From Actinomycetota bacterium (GTDB lineage: Bacteria; Actinomycetota; Acidimicrobiia; Acidimicrobiales; Ilumatobacteraceae), in contig WLIV01000005.1 of the NCBI GenBank assembly GCA_009702045.1, positions 62,001-126,000 on the forward strand: 64,000 nt of DNA. Reading direction: 5' to 3'. Under the pieces are notes generated by a model. That model worked only from the letters and a program-made list of their open reading frames with translations, was not told the origin of the DNA and searched no databases. The translations under genes and the position numbers were made by a program. Of this stretch, positions 8,166 through 17,501 are shown piece by piece. Within the stretch, counting starts at the first letter, position 1, and each line of letters opens with the position of its first letter.

Positions 8166-9686
8166 GTGAGCGAAACGGTGGTCGAGACGACGGGCGGCAA
8201 GGTCCGGGGCGAAGTTCGAAACGGGGTGCACACCTTCTTGGGCGTGCCCTACGCGGCCGACACGTCGGGCGTGCACCGGTTCAAGGCGCCGCGACCGGTC
8301 GAGCCGTGGGGCGGGGTGCGCGACGCGCTCGCGTTCGGACCGTCTGCGTGGCAGCCCCAGATAGAGGGTGCCGGCGACCTGATGGTGGTCTTCGGCGGGA
8401 TGGCCGAGCCGTCGGTCGGCGACAACTGCCTCGTGCTGAACGTCTGGACGCCGTCGACCGCAGGGGCAGACCGGCCGGTGCTCGTGTACTTCCACGGGGG
8501 AGGGTTCACCAGTGGTTCGGGATCGTGGCCCGCGTACGACGGTGCCGCGGTGGCTGCTCGGGGCGACGCGGTTGTCGTGACCGTGAACCACCGCCTGGGT
8601 CTGCTCGGCCACCTGTACCTCGCGGAGATCGGCGGCGAGGAGTACGCCGCGTCGGGCGCAACCAGCATCCTCGACCTCGTCGCCGCGTTGGAGTGGGTGC
8701 GCGACAACATCGCTGCGTTCGGCGGCGACGCGTCACACGTGCTCGCGTACGGCGAGTCGGGTGGCGGCTGGAAGACGTCGACGATGCTCGCGATGCCGAG
8801 CGCGCATGGGCTCTTCCAGAGCGCGTCGCTGATGAGCGGTTCGAGCCTCCGCTGCGAGACCGCGGCGGGGGGCACCGCGCTCGCTGAGGCGACCCTCGAC
8901 GCGCTCGGCTTGACATCGAAGCAGATCTCGAAGTTGCACGACATGCCGGGCGAGCGGTTGATGGAAGCGCAGCAGAAAGTCGGCATGGGCATGACCGGCA
9001 TCGGCACCGGGCGAGGCTACGCACCCGTGCTCGACGGCACGCACATCACCCAGGATCCGGTCGACGCGGTCCGCAGTGGTTCGGCGCCCGACGTGCCGAT
9101 GATGATCGGCACGTGCCGCGACGAGTTCAAGACCTTCGCGATGGCGATGCCCGCGCCTGAGGGAGAGCCCGACGACGCGTGGTTGCTCGAACTGCTCCGA
9201 GCCCCGCTGGGAGGCCGCGCGGAGGAAGTGATTGCCGGCTATCGCCGCACCCGTCCCAAGGCGAATCCACGCGACCTCCAGCTCGCGATCTCGACCGACT
9301 TCCACATGCGCATCCCGTCGGTCCGGATGGCCGAGGCATGCGCTGCTTCCGGGTCGGCGCCCGTCTTCATGTACCGCTTCGACTGGGAGTCGCCCGCGTT
9401 CGGCGGCCTGATCGGCGCCGGGCACGGGGTCGACTACCCGTTCTTCTTCCACAACCTCGCCGCGGCGACGGTCACGAGCGAGGGACCGGGGCGTGAGCGG
9501 CTGACGGCGGAGATGAGCGGCGCGGTGGTGGCGCTGGCGCGCAACGGCAACCCGAGCCACGCCGGCCTCGTGCCGTGGGACACCTATGACGCGAGCCGTC
9601 GGGCCACGATGCTGTTCGCCGAGAAGTCGGCAATGGACGACGACCCACACGGCGACGAGCGCGCGCTGTGGGACGACATCGTCTGA
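8166..9686 (+). CDS. Carboxylesterase, type B family
   Basis: About 506 residues of the alpha/beta-hydrolase fold. The family marks are in order: GVPYA, the oxyanion hole FHGGGFTSGSG, GNHRLGLLGH-like VNHRLGLLGHLYL, the nucleophile elbow AYGESGGGWKTS, the acid in MIGTCRDEFKTF, and the histidine in GHGVDYPFFFHN. It should hydrolyse carboxylic esters; the substrate is unknown. No signal peptide is visible, so it is probably cytoplasmic. GTG 8166 is preferred over the upstream ATG 8118 because GAGGGGGA at 8155-8162 sits just before it and homology starts there. Its stop overlaps the start of the CocE-like gene by one base, so the two form an operon. Confidence 0.92.
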   Translation: MSETVVETTGGKVRGEVRNGVHTFLGVPYAADTSGVHRFKAPRPVEPWGGVRDALAFGPSAWQPQIEGAGDLMVVFGGMAEPSVGDNCLVLNVWTPSTAGADRPVLVYFHGGGFTSGSGSWPAYDGAAVAARGDAVVVTVNHRLGLLGHLYLAEIGGEEYAASGATSILDLVAALEWVRDNIAAFGGDASHVLAYGESGGGWKTSTMLAMPSAHGLFQSASLMSGSSLRCETAAGGTALAEATLDALGLTSKQISKLHDMPGERLMEAQQKVGMGMTGIGTGRGYAPVLDGTHITQDPVDAVRSGSAPDVPMMIGTCRDEFKTFAMAMPAPEGEPDDAWLLELLRAPLGGRAEEVIAGYRRTRPKANPRDLQLAISTDFHMRIPSVRMAEACAASGSAPVFMYRFDWESPAFGGLIGAGHGVDYPFFFHNLAAATVTSEGPGRERLTAEMSGAVVALARNGNPSHAGLVPWDTYDASRRATMLFAEKSAMDDDPHGDERALWDDIV

Positions 9687-11329
9687 TGGAGATCGACAAG
9701 GACACCTACGTACCAATGCGCGACGGAGTGTGCCTGGCCGTCGACTTGTACCGGCCGAGCGAGCTCACGACCCATGCCGCGGTCGTGCTCGTCACGCCGT
9801 ACCAGAAAGACGCAGCGTTCCAGATGCCGCTCGGCTCCGACGGCCGACCGATCCAGCTGCCGCTCCCACCGATGCCGGCCGGTCTCAACCCGATGTTGAT
9901 GAGCGTCCAGCCGCTCGTCGACGCCGGCTTCGTCGTGGCGGTCGCCGACGCGCGCGGCACCGGGTTCTCGGAAGGTGTGTACGACTACTACAATCTCCGT
10001 GGCGGTCCCTTCGACGGCCACGACCTGGTCGAGTGGGTGGCCGATCAGCCGTGGTGCACCGGTCACGTGGGGATCATGGGCGCGTCGGCCGCCGCGATCT
10101 CCTGTTACATCACTGCGCTCACGAAGCCGCCGCACCTCGAGGCGATGGCCGCGAACATGCACCCGGGCGACTTCTACTTCGACCAGTGGCGCGTGGGAGG
10201 TGTCTTTCGCTTCGACAACCGCATCGGCTGGTCGGTCGGGATGCACCAGCGAACCGCGCCGATCGACCCGGGCGATCGCGACGCGCCGAGCTACGAGCGC
10301 AAGCGCGCGGTGTACGAAGCGCGCTTCATGCACTACGGCGAGCGCGTCGCGTCGAGCAAGAACGCAGCGAACCTCGACTGGCTCACCGACATGTACGAGC
10401 ACGACCTGTACGACGACTACTGGAAGGAGCGCAGCTTCATCCGGCGGGCGAACGAGATCACGATTCCGACGCTGCACGGCGGTGTCTGGTACGACCACTT
10501 CATCCGCGGCACGCTGACCAGCCACGAGGCGATCGACGTGCCGAAGCGACTGCTCGTCGCGCCGGGGAGCCTGATGACGCGCACCGACCTCGGCGACGGC
10601 GGGCTGGGCAAGCTTCACGTCGCGTGGTTTGACCACTTCCTGCGCGGCGCCGACAACGGCGTGCTCGACGAGCCCCCGGTGCGGCTCTACTTGATGGGCA
10701 AGGAGGACTACATCGACGAGCCGGCGTGGCCGGTGCCCGCAGTCGACACGCCGTTCTTCCTTGCCGCCGGGCCGACCGGCAGCGCGTCGTCGCTCAACGA
10801 CGGCGCGTTGGTGCCGAGCGTGGGTGAGGACGACGAGCCCGACGCGATCACGCACGACCCGTCGGCGCCCAACCGCACGCCAGCGGACGTCGCCGACCAG
10901 CGACCGTTCGAGGCGGGCTGCCTGACCTACACGTCGGAGCCGCTCGACGCCGACCTCGAGGTGATCGGCACCCCGCGGCTCGTGCTCTACGCGTCGAGCG
11001 ACGCCCCCGACGTCGACTGGTGCGTCCGCCTTTGCGATGTCGCCCCCGACGGCCGTTCGAAGCTCCTCAACACCGGCGCGCTCAAGGGCTCCCACGTGGA
11101 GTCCCACGAGACGCCGGTGGCGCTCCACGCGGGGAAGGTGTACCGGTTCGAGGTCGAGGTCTGGCCGATCGCCAACTTGTTCAAGGTGGGCCACCGGATC
11201 CGCATCGACGTGTCCACCAGTGATTTCCCGTTCTTCGAGGCGAACCCGTGTGCCTCGCGCAACCATGTGTTCCACGGTGCGACGCGGCCGTCCCTTCTGG
11301 TGCTGCCGGTCGTCGATCGGCGCGGCTGA
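9686..11329 (+). CDS. CocE/NonD family hydrolase (X-Pro dipeptidyl-peptidase-like)
   Basis: About 547 residues. The N-terminal alpha/beta-hydrolase part shows VPMRDGVCLAVDLYRP, VADARGTGFSEG, the putative nucleophile in GASAAA and GGVWYDHFIRG with the likely acid. The C-terminal jelly-roll domain shows LVLYASSDAPDVDWCVRLCDVAPDGRS and GHRIRIDVSTSDFPFFEANP. Relatives hydrolyse acyl esters or amides, such as cocaine esterase, glutaryl-acylases and X-Pro peptidases. The usual GPW-x-H segment carrying the catalytic histidine reads APGSLMTR here, so activity is in doubt. ATG 9686 overlaps the preceding stop (TGATG). Confidence 0.88.
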   Translation: MEIDKDTYVPMRDGVCLAVDLYRPSELTTHAAVVLVTPYQKDAAFQMPLGSDGRPIQLPLPPMPAGLNPMLMSVQPLVDAGFVVAVADARGTGFSEGVYDYYNLRGGPFDGHDLVEWVADQPWCTGHVGIMGASAAAISCYITALTKPPHLEAMAANMHPGDFYFDQWRVGGVFRFDNRIGWSVGMHQRTAPIDPGDRDAPSYERKRAVYEARFMHYGERVASSKNAANLDWLTDMYEHDLYDDYWKERSFIRRANEITIPTLHGGVWYDHFIRGTLTSHEAIDVPKRLLVAPGSLMTRTDLGDGGLGKLHVAWFDHFLRGADNGVLDEPPVRLYLMGKEDYIDEPAWPVPAVDTPFFLAAGPTGSASSLNDGALVPSVGEDDEPDAITHDPSAPNRTPADVADQRPFEAGCLTYTSEPLDADLEVIGTPRLVLYASSDAPDVDWCVRLCDVAPDGRSKLLNTGALKGSHVESHETPVALHAGKVYRFEVEVWPIANLFKVGHRIRIDVSTSDFPFFEANPCASRNHVFHGATRPSLLVLPVVDRRG

Positions 11330-11432
11330 CGACTGCCGATCGATTCGCGACAGGCTTCGACGGTCTGCCCGAACTCATCCCCGGCCGGCGCGTGGGTGAA
11401 CCGTTCGTGGTGGGCGTGTGCGTGTGTGCGGT

Positions 11433-12101
11433 TCACCCCGGCCAGGGTTCGCCGTAACGCTCTCCGAAGACCTTCTCGCTTAACGACGCCCGCTGCGGTG
11501 GCGTCAGTAGCCGTCGCGGGTGTCCGACCGGAATCACCGCGACCGGATCGATCTCCGGTGGAAACCCGACGAGTGCCCTCATTTCATCAGCCCGGAAGGT
11601 GGCCAAGGTGGTGAGGCAGCTTCCCAGACCCAAGGCCGTCGCCCCCAGCAGGACGTTCTGCACGGCCGTGATGACCGATGCCTGGATCTGGGTGCGATGG
11701 ACCACTCGGCTGTCACCTCCCACGACGACGAGCACCGGCGCGGCGGCGAGCTCGCCGTCGCCGAGGCCCCGGTCTACGTCGCGGAACACCTCAGGCTCGC
11801 ACTCATCCGCGGCGATCGTGCGGGCGCCTGCTTCCCAGATCTGCTTCATCAAACGACCGATCGCCTCTCGGTTGTGCGCTTCGCGCACGACGACGAAGCG
11901 CCAGGGTTGGACGTTCTGCGCGCTCGGGGCGCGGGTTGCGATGTGCAGCAATTTTCGCAGCGTCTCGTCACTCACGTCCTCGTTGGTGTAGCTGCGACAG
12001 GCACGTTGACGCCCGGCGACCGCGAAGAAATCGGTGTCCAGGTCCGGCGGCCGGCGTGGCGGTCGCGACGCTTCCAGGGTTGTGTCGTCAGTGTCGCTCA
12101 T
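11433..12101 (-). CDS. Nitroreductase family protein
   Basis: About 222 residues. The FMN-binding start RQRACRSYTNEDVSDETLRKLLHIATRAPSAQNVQPWRFVVV is characteristic, and ALGLGSCLTTLATF plus VAVIPVGHPRR match the C-terminal half. These enzymes use NAD(P)H to reduce nitro compounds, quinones or flavin-type substrates; the substrate here is unknown. ATG 12101 is preferred to the longer frame because MSDTDD follows GCGGGAAT at a normal distance. It starts 14 bases inside the end of the upstream membrane-protein gene, so the pair is probably co-transcribed. Confidence 0.9.
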   Translation of the reverse strand: MSDTDDTTLEASRPPRRPPDLDTDFFAVAGRQRACRSYTNEDVSDETLRKLLHIATRAPSAQNVQPWRFVVVREAHNREAIGRLMKQIWEAGARTIAADECEPEVFRDVDRGLGDGELAAAPVLVVVGGDSRVVHRTQIQASVITAVQNVLLGATALGLGSCLTTLATFRADEMRALVGFPPEIDPVAVIPVGHPRRLLTPPQRASLSEKVFGERYGEPWPG

Positions 12102-12630
12102 ATTCCCGCATCGTATTCGCTGAGTATCGGGCACCTTCGACGGCGGTCATTGCCGCACGCGGGCGGAGCAGGGCCGCCGTCGCGACAGCGGGTGCGGTGT
12201 ACGCCGCCGCCGCACCAATCACGGCAACCATCGCCATCGCGGCGAAGGGCTCGCTGCTCCCGTCGTTGGACACACCCGAACCGAACGTGTAGATCAGCGC
12301 CATGCCGACGATGGCAAGCACTGGTGCGGCCACTGCGCTCACCAGCATGACCATGCGGCCCGTACGCGGTCGAGCGGCGACGAGCACAGCGAGGAGACCG
12401 AGCAGCAGCGACAGTGGCCACGTCGATTGCTTGTTGAGCGTCGGTGGCATGTTCACCTCTGTGGCCAGCCAGACCCCGGCGCCGACCGCAAGGAGGGCGA
12501 GCGCGGCCAGGAGCCTCCGGCGGTCGGTGGGCGGTGCCGACGATGTTGTCGGGCGCCTGAGCGAGAGGACGAGCGCCACTGCGAACAGCATGGCAACCGA
12601 GGCGATGATGAGGATCTGCAGCCAGAGCAC
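12088..12630 (-). CDS. Small polytopic membrane protein of unknown function
   Basis: 180 residues with about five hydrophobic spans: LQILIIASVAMLFAVALVLSL, LLAALALLAVGAGVWLA, WPLSLLLGLLAVLVAA, MVMLVSAVAAPVLAIVGMALIY and MAMVAVIGAAAAYTAPAVATAALL. I do not recognise a family. The start is GTG 12630, preceded on its strand by AGGGAGG six to eight bases upstream. It overlaps the nitroreductase start downstream. Confidence 0.75.
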   Translation of the reverse strand: MLWLQILIIASVAMLFAVALVLSLRRPTTSSAPPTDRRRLLAALALLAVGAGVWLATEVNMPPTLNKQSTWPLSLLLGLLAVLVAARPRTGRMVMLVSAVAAPVLAIVGMALIYTFGSGVSNDGSSEPFAAMAMVAVIGAAAAYTAPAVATAALLRPRAAMTAVEGARYSANTMREYERH

Positions 12631-12785
12631 GGCGAACCTCCCTGTCGACTTCAGTATCCGCCGCGCACGATCCGACGACGAGTGTCAAAGGTCCGCTCCA
12701 CCCCTGAATGTCGGCGAGGTGTGGACTTCAGTCCCGGGACGAATCCGTCCGGGAGGTTCACGATGGAGCTGACCGAGGAGGAGCC

Positions 12786-13667
12786 ATGAAGGTCACAGTG
12801 CTACGTCTCTGGGCTCTCTGGGTGGTGCCGACGATGCTGATCCTCGTCACCTACAGCCGGCTGCCGCCTGAACGCCTCTACCGCGTGAGCGACAGCGGTA
12901 TCGGGGGAGGTGTCGGCAGGGCGCTTGTATATGTCGCGTTCCCGGGGTCACTGGCGGCCATCGCGCTCGTCGGTGTCACCTCCGGGTCATTCGTTCGTCG
13001 ATGGCAACGCGTCGCTGGGCTCGCCGCGATCCTTCTCTGCGCCACTGTCATGACAGGAATGGTCGACCCGGACGATCTCGACTTCAAGCTCATTAATCTG
13101 CTGCCCGTCGCCGGTGTCGTGCTGGCATTCGTCGTGAGCGCCTCGACACACTGGCCCGGGGTGTCGTGTGGGCGTGCCACGGCCGCAGTCGCCGTGACAC
13201 TGGGAATACTTTCGCTTCCATGGATCGCTGCGTACGCCGGGTTCTCCCTGCCTGGGCGGCTGTTCCTGACCAAACAGCTGGTCGCAGAGGCGGGTGAGCC
13301 CGGGTTGGTTCCCGCCGTGCACCTGGGCGACCATCACGGCCTCTCCTCCGCATTGCTCGTGGTGACGGTGATCGCCGTGTGGAGAGCGCCTCGTGGCATG
13401 CCGCGCACCTCAGCGCGACGGGCGCTGCAGGGGTACCTGGCGTTGCTCGTGTCGTACGGCCTCGTGAACATGGCGCAGGATTTCTGGGGCGAACAGGTCG
13501 CCACACGAGGTTGGACGAACTGGATGATTCCCGATGCGCTCGAGCCGGGCGTGTCGGTCGTCTGGGCAGTCATCGTGGCAGGCGCAATCGTGGCCTACCT
13601 GTTGCCGCGGCCCGCTCGAATCAGCTCGACGGTGTTGGCCGAGCCCGGCCTGGTCGACAGGTCATGA
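12786..13667 (+). CDS. Polytopic membrane protein of unknown function
   Basis: About 293 residues with seven or eight hydrophobic spans from residue 5 to about 275, a short basic N-terminus and a hydrophilic tail (PRPARISSTVLAEPGLVDRS). No family motif is recognised. ATG 12786 has the strong ribosome site GAGGAGGAG (12775-12783). It is transcribed away from the neighbouring membrane protein/nitroreductase pair, leaving 155 bases that must hold both promoters. With those genes it makes up the right half of the accessory-looking block after tRNA-Val. Confidence 0.75.
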   Translation: MKVTVLRLWALWVVPTMLILVTYSRLPPERLYRVSDSGIGGGVGRALVYVAFPGSLAAIALVGVTSGSFVRRWQRVAGLAAILLCATVMTGMVDPDDLDFKLINLLPVAGVVLAFVVSASTHWPGVSCGRATAAVAVTLGILSLPWIAAYAGFSLPGRLFLTKQLVAEAGEPGLVPAVHLGDHHGLSSALLVVTVIAVWRAPRGMPRTSARRALQGYLALLVSYGLVNMAQDFWGEQVATRGWTNWMIPDALEPGVSVVWAVIVAGAIVAYLLPRPARISSTVLAEPGLVDRS

Positions 13668-13736
13668 GTCGTCGCCCTCCTACCACGCGCTCGGCGTGAG
13701 CGCCTTCCGTGGTTGAGGTCGGTACCCTCGGTCGGC

Positions 13737-15275
13737 GTGTCCGATGAACTTGCTGAGCGGTTGCGAGCTGCCACCGAACTGCTCGAGTTGATCGTTGCCG
13801 ATCGTTCGCTGTTGCAGGAACTGCCGCTTGCCGAGCGCACGCGGCTGCTGAACGCGGCTGGCAACGTGTACGAGCCCGATGTAGAAGAACGCCGCCGTCA
13901 GATCAAGACCGAGCGGCGTCAGGCCAAGCAGACGAAAGCACAACGCGACCAAGGTGTGCTGAACGAGACCGGTATCCGCAGCCTGCGGGCCAAGCCGGTG
14001 TTCACCACGCCCAACGTGTTCGCCCCACGTGAGATCGAGGCTGACGAGATCGACGAGACGGACTCGCTGTCCGCCGAGGGCCGCGAGTCGGTGCAGAAGC
14101 TGCATTGCTACATCTGCAAGCAGAAGTTCACGCTCATCCATCCCTTCTACGACCAGATGTGCCCGGCGTGCGGCGATTTCAACTTTGCCAAGCGTTCCGA
14201 GACCGCCGATCTCAGCGGCCGCGTGGCCCTGCTCACCGGTGGCAGGGTGAAGATCGGCTATCAGGCGGGAATCAAACTGCTGCGCGCCGGTGCGCAACTG
14301 ATCGTCACCACCCGCTTCCCGCGAGACTCCGCGCAGCGATACGCCCAGGAAGTCGACTTCGCCGACTGGGGCCACCGTCTGGAGATCTTCGGCCTTGATC
14401 TGCGCCATACGCCGAGTGTGGAAGCGTTCTGTCAGCACCTGATCGAGACCCGCGATCGCCTCGACTTCATCATCAATAACGCCTGTCAGACGGTGCGGCG
14501 CCCGCCCGATTTCTATCTGCACATGATGGCCACCGAATCCGGGCCACTGGCCGCGCTGCCACCGGCTGCGGCCCGCTTGGTGGGCGCCTACGAGGGGTTG
14601 CGCGGCTACGACATGTTGAGCTCCGGCAGGGCTGAGGGAGCTGACACGGGAACCGTGCTGCCGGTTGGCGTCTCTCGCTCGGCAGCACTGTCGCAAGCGC
14701 AGCTGCTGCCTGACGACCACATCGGGCGCGGCGATCTGTTTCCACAAGGTCGGCTCGACCAAGACCTGCAACAGATCGACCTCCGTGATCGCAACTCTTG
14801 GAGGCTGACGCTCGCTGAGGTGTCGTCCGTGGAGTTGCTGGAAACCCAGTTGGTCAATGCCGTCGCACCGTTCGTACTCAACGCGCGCCTGAAGCCGCTG
14901 ATGATGCGAACGCCCGAACGCGACAAGCACATCGTCAACGTCTCTGCTGTGGAGGGTCAGTTCTACCGGCGGTTCAAGACCACACGCCATCCACACACGA
15001 ACATGGCGAAGGCTGCGCTGAACATGATGACGCGCACCTCAGCCGCCGATTACCACGCTGACGGAATTCACATGAACAGCGTCGACACAGGCTGGGTGAG
15101 CGATGAAGACCCGACGCACATCGCCGAACGCAAGACAGCGCAGCACCACTTCCACCCGCCGCTCGACATTGTCGACGGGGCTGCACGAATCGTCGACCCG
15201 ATCATTGCCGGGCACAACTCCGGCGCTCATGTGTGGGGCCAGTTTCTGAAGGACTACCGGGTCACGGACTGGTGA
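13737..15275 (+). CDS. SDR-family oxidoreductase with N-terminal coiled and zinc-ribbon-like region
   Basis: About 512 residues, twice the usual SDR size. Residues 1-115 are helical and highly charged. Residues 124-145 hold two CxxC pairs (CYIC and CPAC) that look like a zinc ribbon. The Rossmann domain follows, with VALLTGGRVKIGYQAG (about 163-178) in place of TGxxxGIG, DFIINNAC, and a 90-residue insertion before ELLETQLVNAVAPFVL. Serine is at S403 (NVSAVEGQFY), but the helix normally bearing YxxxK reads T421-NMA-K425 (TNMAKAALNMMTRT), so the tyrosine is missing there. YRRFK at 410-414 is a possible substitute. The reaction is unknown. GTG 13737 is chosen over TTG 13713. Confidence 0.8.
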   Translation: MSDELAERLRAATELLELIVADRSLLQELPLAERTRLLNAAGNVYEPDVEERRRQIKTERRQAKQTKAQRDQGVLNETGIRSLRAKPVFTTPNVFAPREIEADEIDETDSLSAEGRESVQKLHCYICKQKFTLIHPFYDQMCPACGDFNFAKRSETADLSGRVALLTGGRVKIGYQAGIKLLRAGAQLIVTTRFPRDSAQRYAQEVDFADWGHRLEIFGLDLRHTPSVEAFCQHLIETRDRLDFIINNACQTVRRPPDFYLHMMATESGPLAALPPAAARLVGAYEGLRGYDMLSSGRAEGADTGTVLPVGVSRSAALSQAQLLPDDHIGRGDLFPQGRLDQDLQQIDLRDRNSWRLTLAEVSSVELLETQLVNAVAPFVLNARLKPLMMRTPERDKHIVNVSAVEGQFYRRFKTTRHPHTNMAKAALNMMTRTSAADYHADGIHMNSVDTGWVSDEDPTHIAERKTAQHHFHPPLDIVDGAARIVDPIIAGHNSGAHVWGQFLKDYRVTDW

Positions 15276-17364
15276 GCGAGCCGAGGTCGCGTAGCACGTC
15301 GGCCAGTTCAGTGGCAGGGACTGCGGGGGCAAAGTAGTAGCCCTGTGCCGAGTGGCAACCGAGGCGAATGAGTTCGTTCGCCTGATCGGCCGTCTCGACC
15401 CCTTCGGCGACCACATCGATGCCCAGTTCATGCACCATCGCGATGGCGGTGGCAACGACGCGGGCCGACTGCGGATCGCTCAGCATGGAGGCAACGAGGC
15501 GACGGGCGATCTTGACCCTCGTGACCGGTATCTCCAGCAAGCGCTCGACGGACGATGCTCCTGAGCCGAAGTCGCTGACCGTGATGCAGACACCGGCCGC
15601 GGCCAGACGTTGCAGGTTGGAGACGGTGGTTGGGTCGTCGTCGGCGAGCGCGTCCTCACCGACTTCCAAGGCGAACCAGTCGGGGTGCACTGAGTTCCCG
15701 CTCGCTCGGGACAGGAAACCAGTGGCGAAACTGGGGACAGCTAGTTCATGGCGCGAGACGTTGATGGACATCTGCAGATCGCTGACTCGGGCACCGCGAT
15801 CGCCGCGTACGGCCATCGCCACCTCGGCTGCACGGTCCTGCACAAAGGCGCCGAGACGGCTGATCTCGGCCCCCCACTCGGCGATCGGGATGAACTCGAC
15901 GGGGGAGATCTCGCCGAACTGTGGGTGGTGCCAGCGGCTCAGTGCTTCGGCGGCAAATGGTCGGCCGTTCGAGAGGCGGACGATTGGCTGAAACCAGACT
16001 TCCATCTGGCGGAACTGCAGTGCCTCGGTGAGCGCGTTCCACTTGCGCAGCACTCCATCAGACGCATCCAGCGCGTCGGGGATGAACGGGGCATAGCGGT
16101 TGCCGCCGCGTCGGTGCGCCTCCAGCATCGCCTCCTCCGCCTCCCGCAGCGAGCGTGACGCATCCCTGTGCTCGCTGCCGAACGTCGCACCCACCGACGC
16201 CGTGAGGCGCAGCGTGCGGCCGTTGGCGCTGACCGGCTGTCGGACCGCATCGCGAAGCCCAGAGGACCGTTCGTCGGCCTCTTCGGACGTGCCACACGGA
16301 AACGCGATACAGAACGTGGAACGGTCGGTGCGCGCCGCTGCTGCGTAGGCGGGGATCTGCAGTTTCAAGTGCACCGCGATCTGTGCCAGCAGTTCGTCGG
16401 CTGCGCGAGGGCCGAGTGTCTCGTCGATGACATCGAACTGATCGATCTGCAACATGGTGATGCACAGCTGGCGTTGCGACCGTTCGGCGAGTTCGCATTC
16501 GATCCAGTCGATGATGCCGGTGCGAGACAGCAGGCTGGTGGCCGAGTCGCGCCCTGGTCGGTCTGCGTTGGCTCGTGCGGCGAGCACCAGCTCGGTGACG
16601 TCGGTGGCCTCCAGCAGCACGCCCGAACCCGGACGCAATGGTGATGCAACCACTTCGAACCACCGATCGCCAAGGCCCCATCCGGTGCCGGCGGTGACAC
16701 GCACTTCGGTGTTTCCGGCGACCGCTTGCACAGCGGCGAACAACACATCGAAATTGGGTGCCGCCGGATATTGCGCCATTAACTCGGGCAACCGCATTCC
16801 AGTCGGATCGTCACCGTTCAGGAACCGTCGTCGAAACGAGTCGCCGGCCGCGACCACGGCCAGTCGTTCGTCCACGACGAGGATCTCGGTGCTGCTGGTG
16901 GCCAGCAGTCCAGTCAGCAGTAGGCGCGTCCACTCCATGGACGCCGCATCGAGACGGCGGCGGGCGTCCTCACGCACGACCGACACGAACTGCACGGAAC
17001 CGTCGGGTGCTTCCCAGCGGGAGATGTTGACCACCACTGGGAACAGGGTGCCATCGGCCCTGCGGCCGAACAGGTCGCGGGTGGCGCTGAGGTCGAGCGT
17101 GTCACGACCTGTGGCGGCGAACGTAGCAACGTGCCGGTGGTGCTCGACGTCGAGATTGGACGGCACGAGTGCATCGAGATGCTCCGGCGGCGCGCCGACG
17201 ATGCCGAACAGGCGCTGGGCCTGAGGGTTGATCGCGAGGATGCGTGACGCCTCATCGGACACGACGACAGCATCATTGAAGTTCTGGATGATGGACGTCG
17301 CGGTTTCCAACGCGGTGCTTGACGGTGCTGCTCGGCGACCGATCCAGTTGCTGCGTGTGCTCAC
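15262..17364 (-). CDS. PAS-GGDEF(degenerate)-EAL(degenerate) protein
   Basis: 700 residues, apparently soluble. A PAS domain (about 20-135, IIQNFNDAVVVSDEASRILAINPQAQRLFG) and a second sensor region lead to a GGDEF-like domain whose active site reads TDRSTF, so it is not a cyclase. The EAL domain has EALSRW, NVSRHE and AEGVET. The metal-binding DDFGTG is SDFGSG and KIDRSF is KIARRL, so c-di-GMP hydrolysis is probably weakened or lost. A sensor or scaffold role is more likely. The start is GTG 17364. It converges on the SDR gene and overlaps its end by 14 bases. Confidence 0.83.
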   Translation of the reverse strand: MSTRSNWIGRRAAPSSTALETATSIIQNFNDAVVVSDEASRILAINPQAQRLFGIVGAPPEHLDALVPSNLDVEHHRHVATFAATGRDTLDLSATRDLFGRRADGTLFPVVVNISRWEAPDGSVQFVSVVREDARRRLDAASMEWTRLLLTGLLATSSTEILVVDERLAVVAAGDSFRRRFLNGDDPTGMRLPELMAQYPAAPNFDVLFAAVQAVAGNTEVRVTAGTGWGLGDRWFEVVASPLRPGSGVLLEATDVTELVLAARANADRPGRDSATSLLSRTGIIDWIECELAERSQRQLCITMLQIDQFDVIDETLGPRAADELLAQIAVHLKLQIPAYAAAARTDRSTFCIAFPCGTSEEADERSSGLRDAVRQPVSANGRTLRLTASVGATFGSEHRDASRSLREAEEAMLEAHRRGGNRYAPFIPDALDASDGVLRKWNALTEALQFRQMEVWFQPIVRLSNGRPFAAEALSRWHHPQFGEISPVEFIPIAEWGAEISRLGAFVQDRAAEVAMAVRGDRGARVSDLQMSINVSRHELAVPSFATGFLSRASGNSVHPDWFALEVGEDALADDDPTTVSNLQRLAAAGVCITVSDFGSGASSVERLLEIPVTRVKIARRLVASMLSDPQSARVVATAIAMVHELGIDVVAEGVETADQANELIRLGCHSAQGYYFAPAVPATELADVLRDLGSLTSP

Positions 17365-17501
17365 ATCTCACCGACTCTCCGGAGTGGATGTTTCGAGGCA
17401 TCCGTCGGCACGGAGCCGAATATGCCTTCAGTCTCGCCGGTGCTCGTCAAAATCGGAGTCACTGAGAATCATAGAGACACTGGGTCTACCCTCATCACAC
17501 G

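Noticed and set aside
7925-8887. A 320-codon open frame on the plus strand
   Set aside because: Its second half is out of frame with the clear carboxylesterase; only the first 80 codons might be a remnant and are reported as such.
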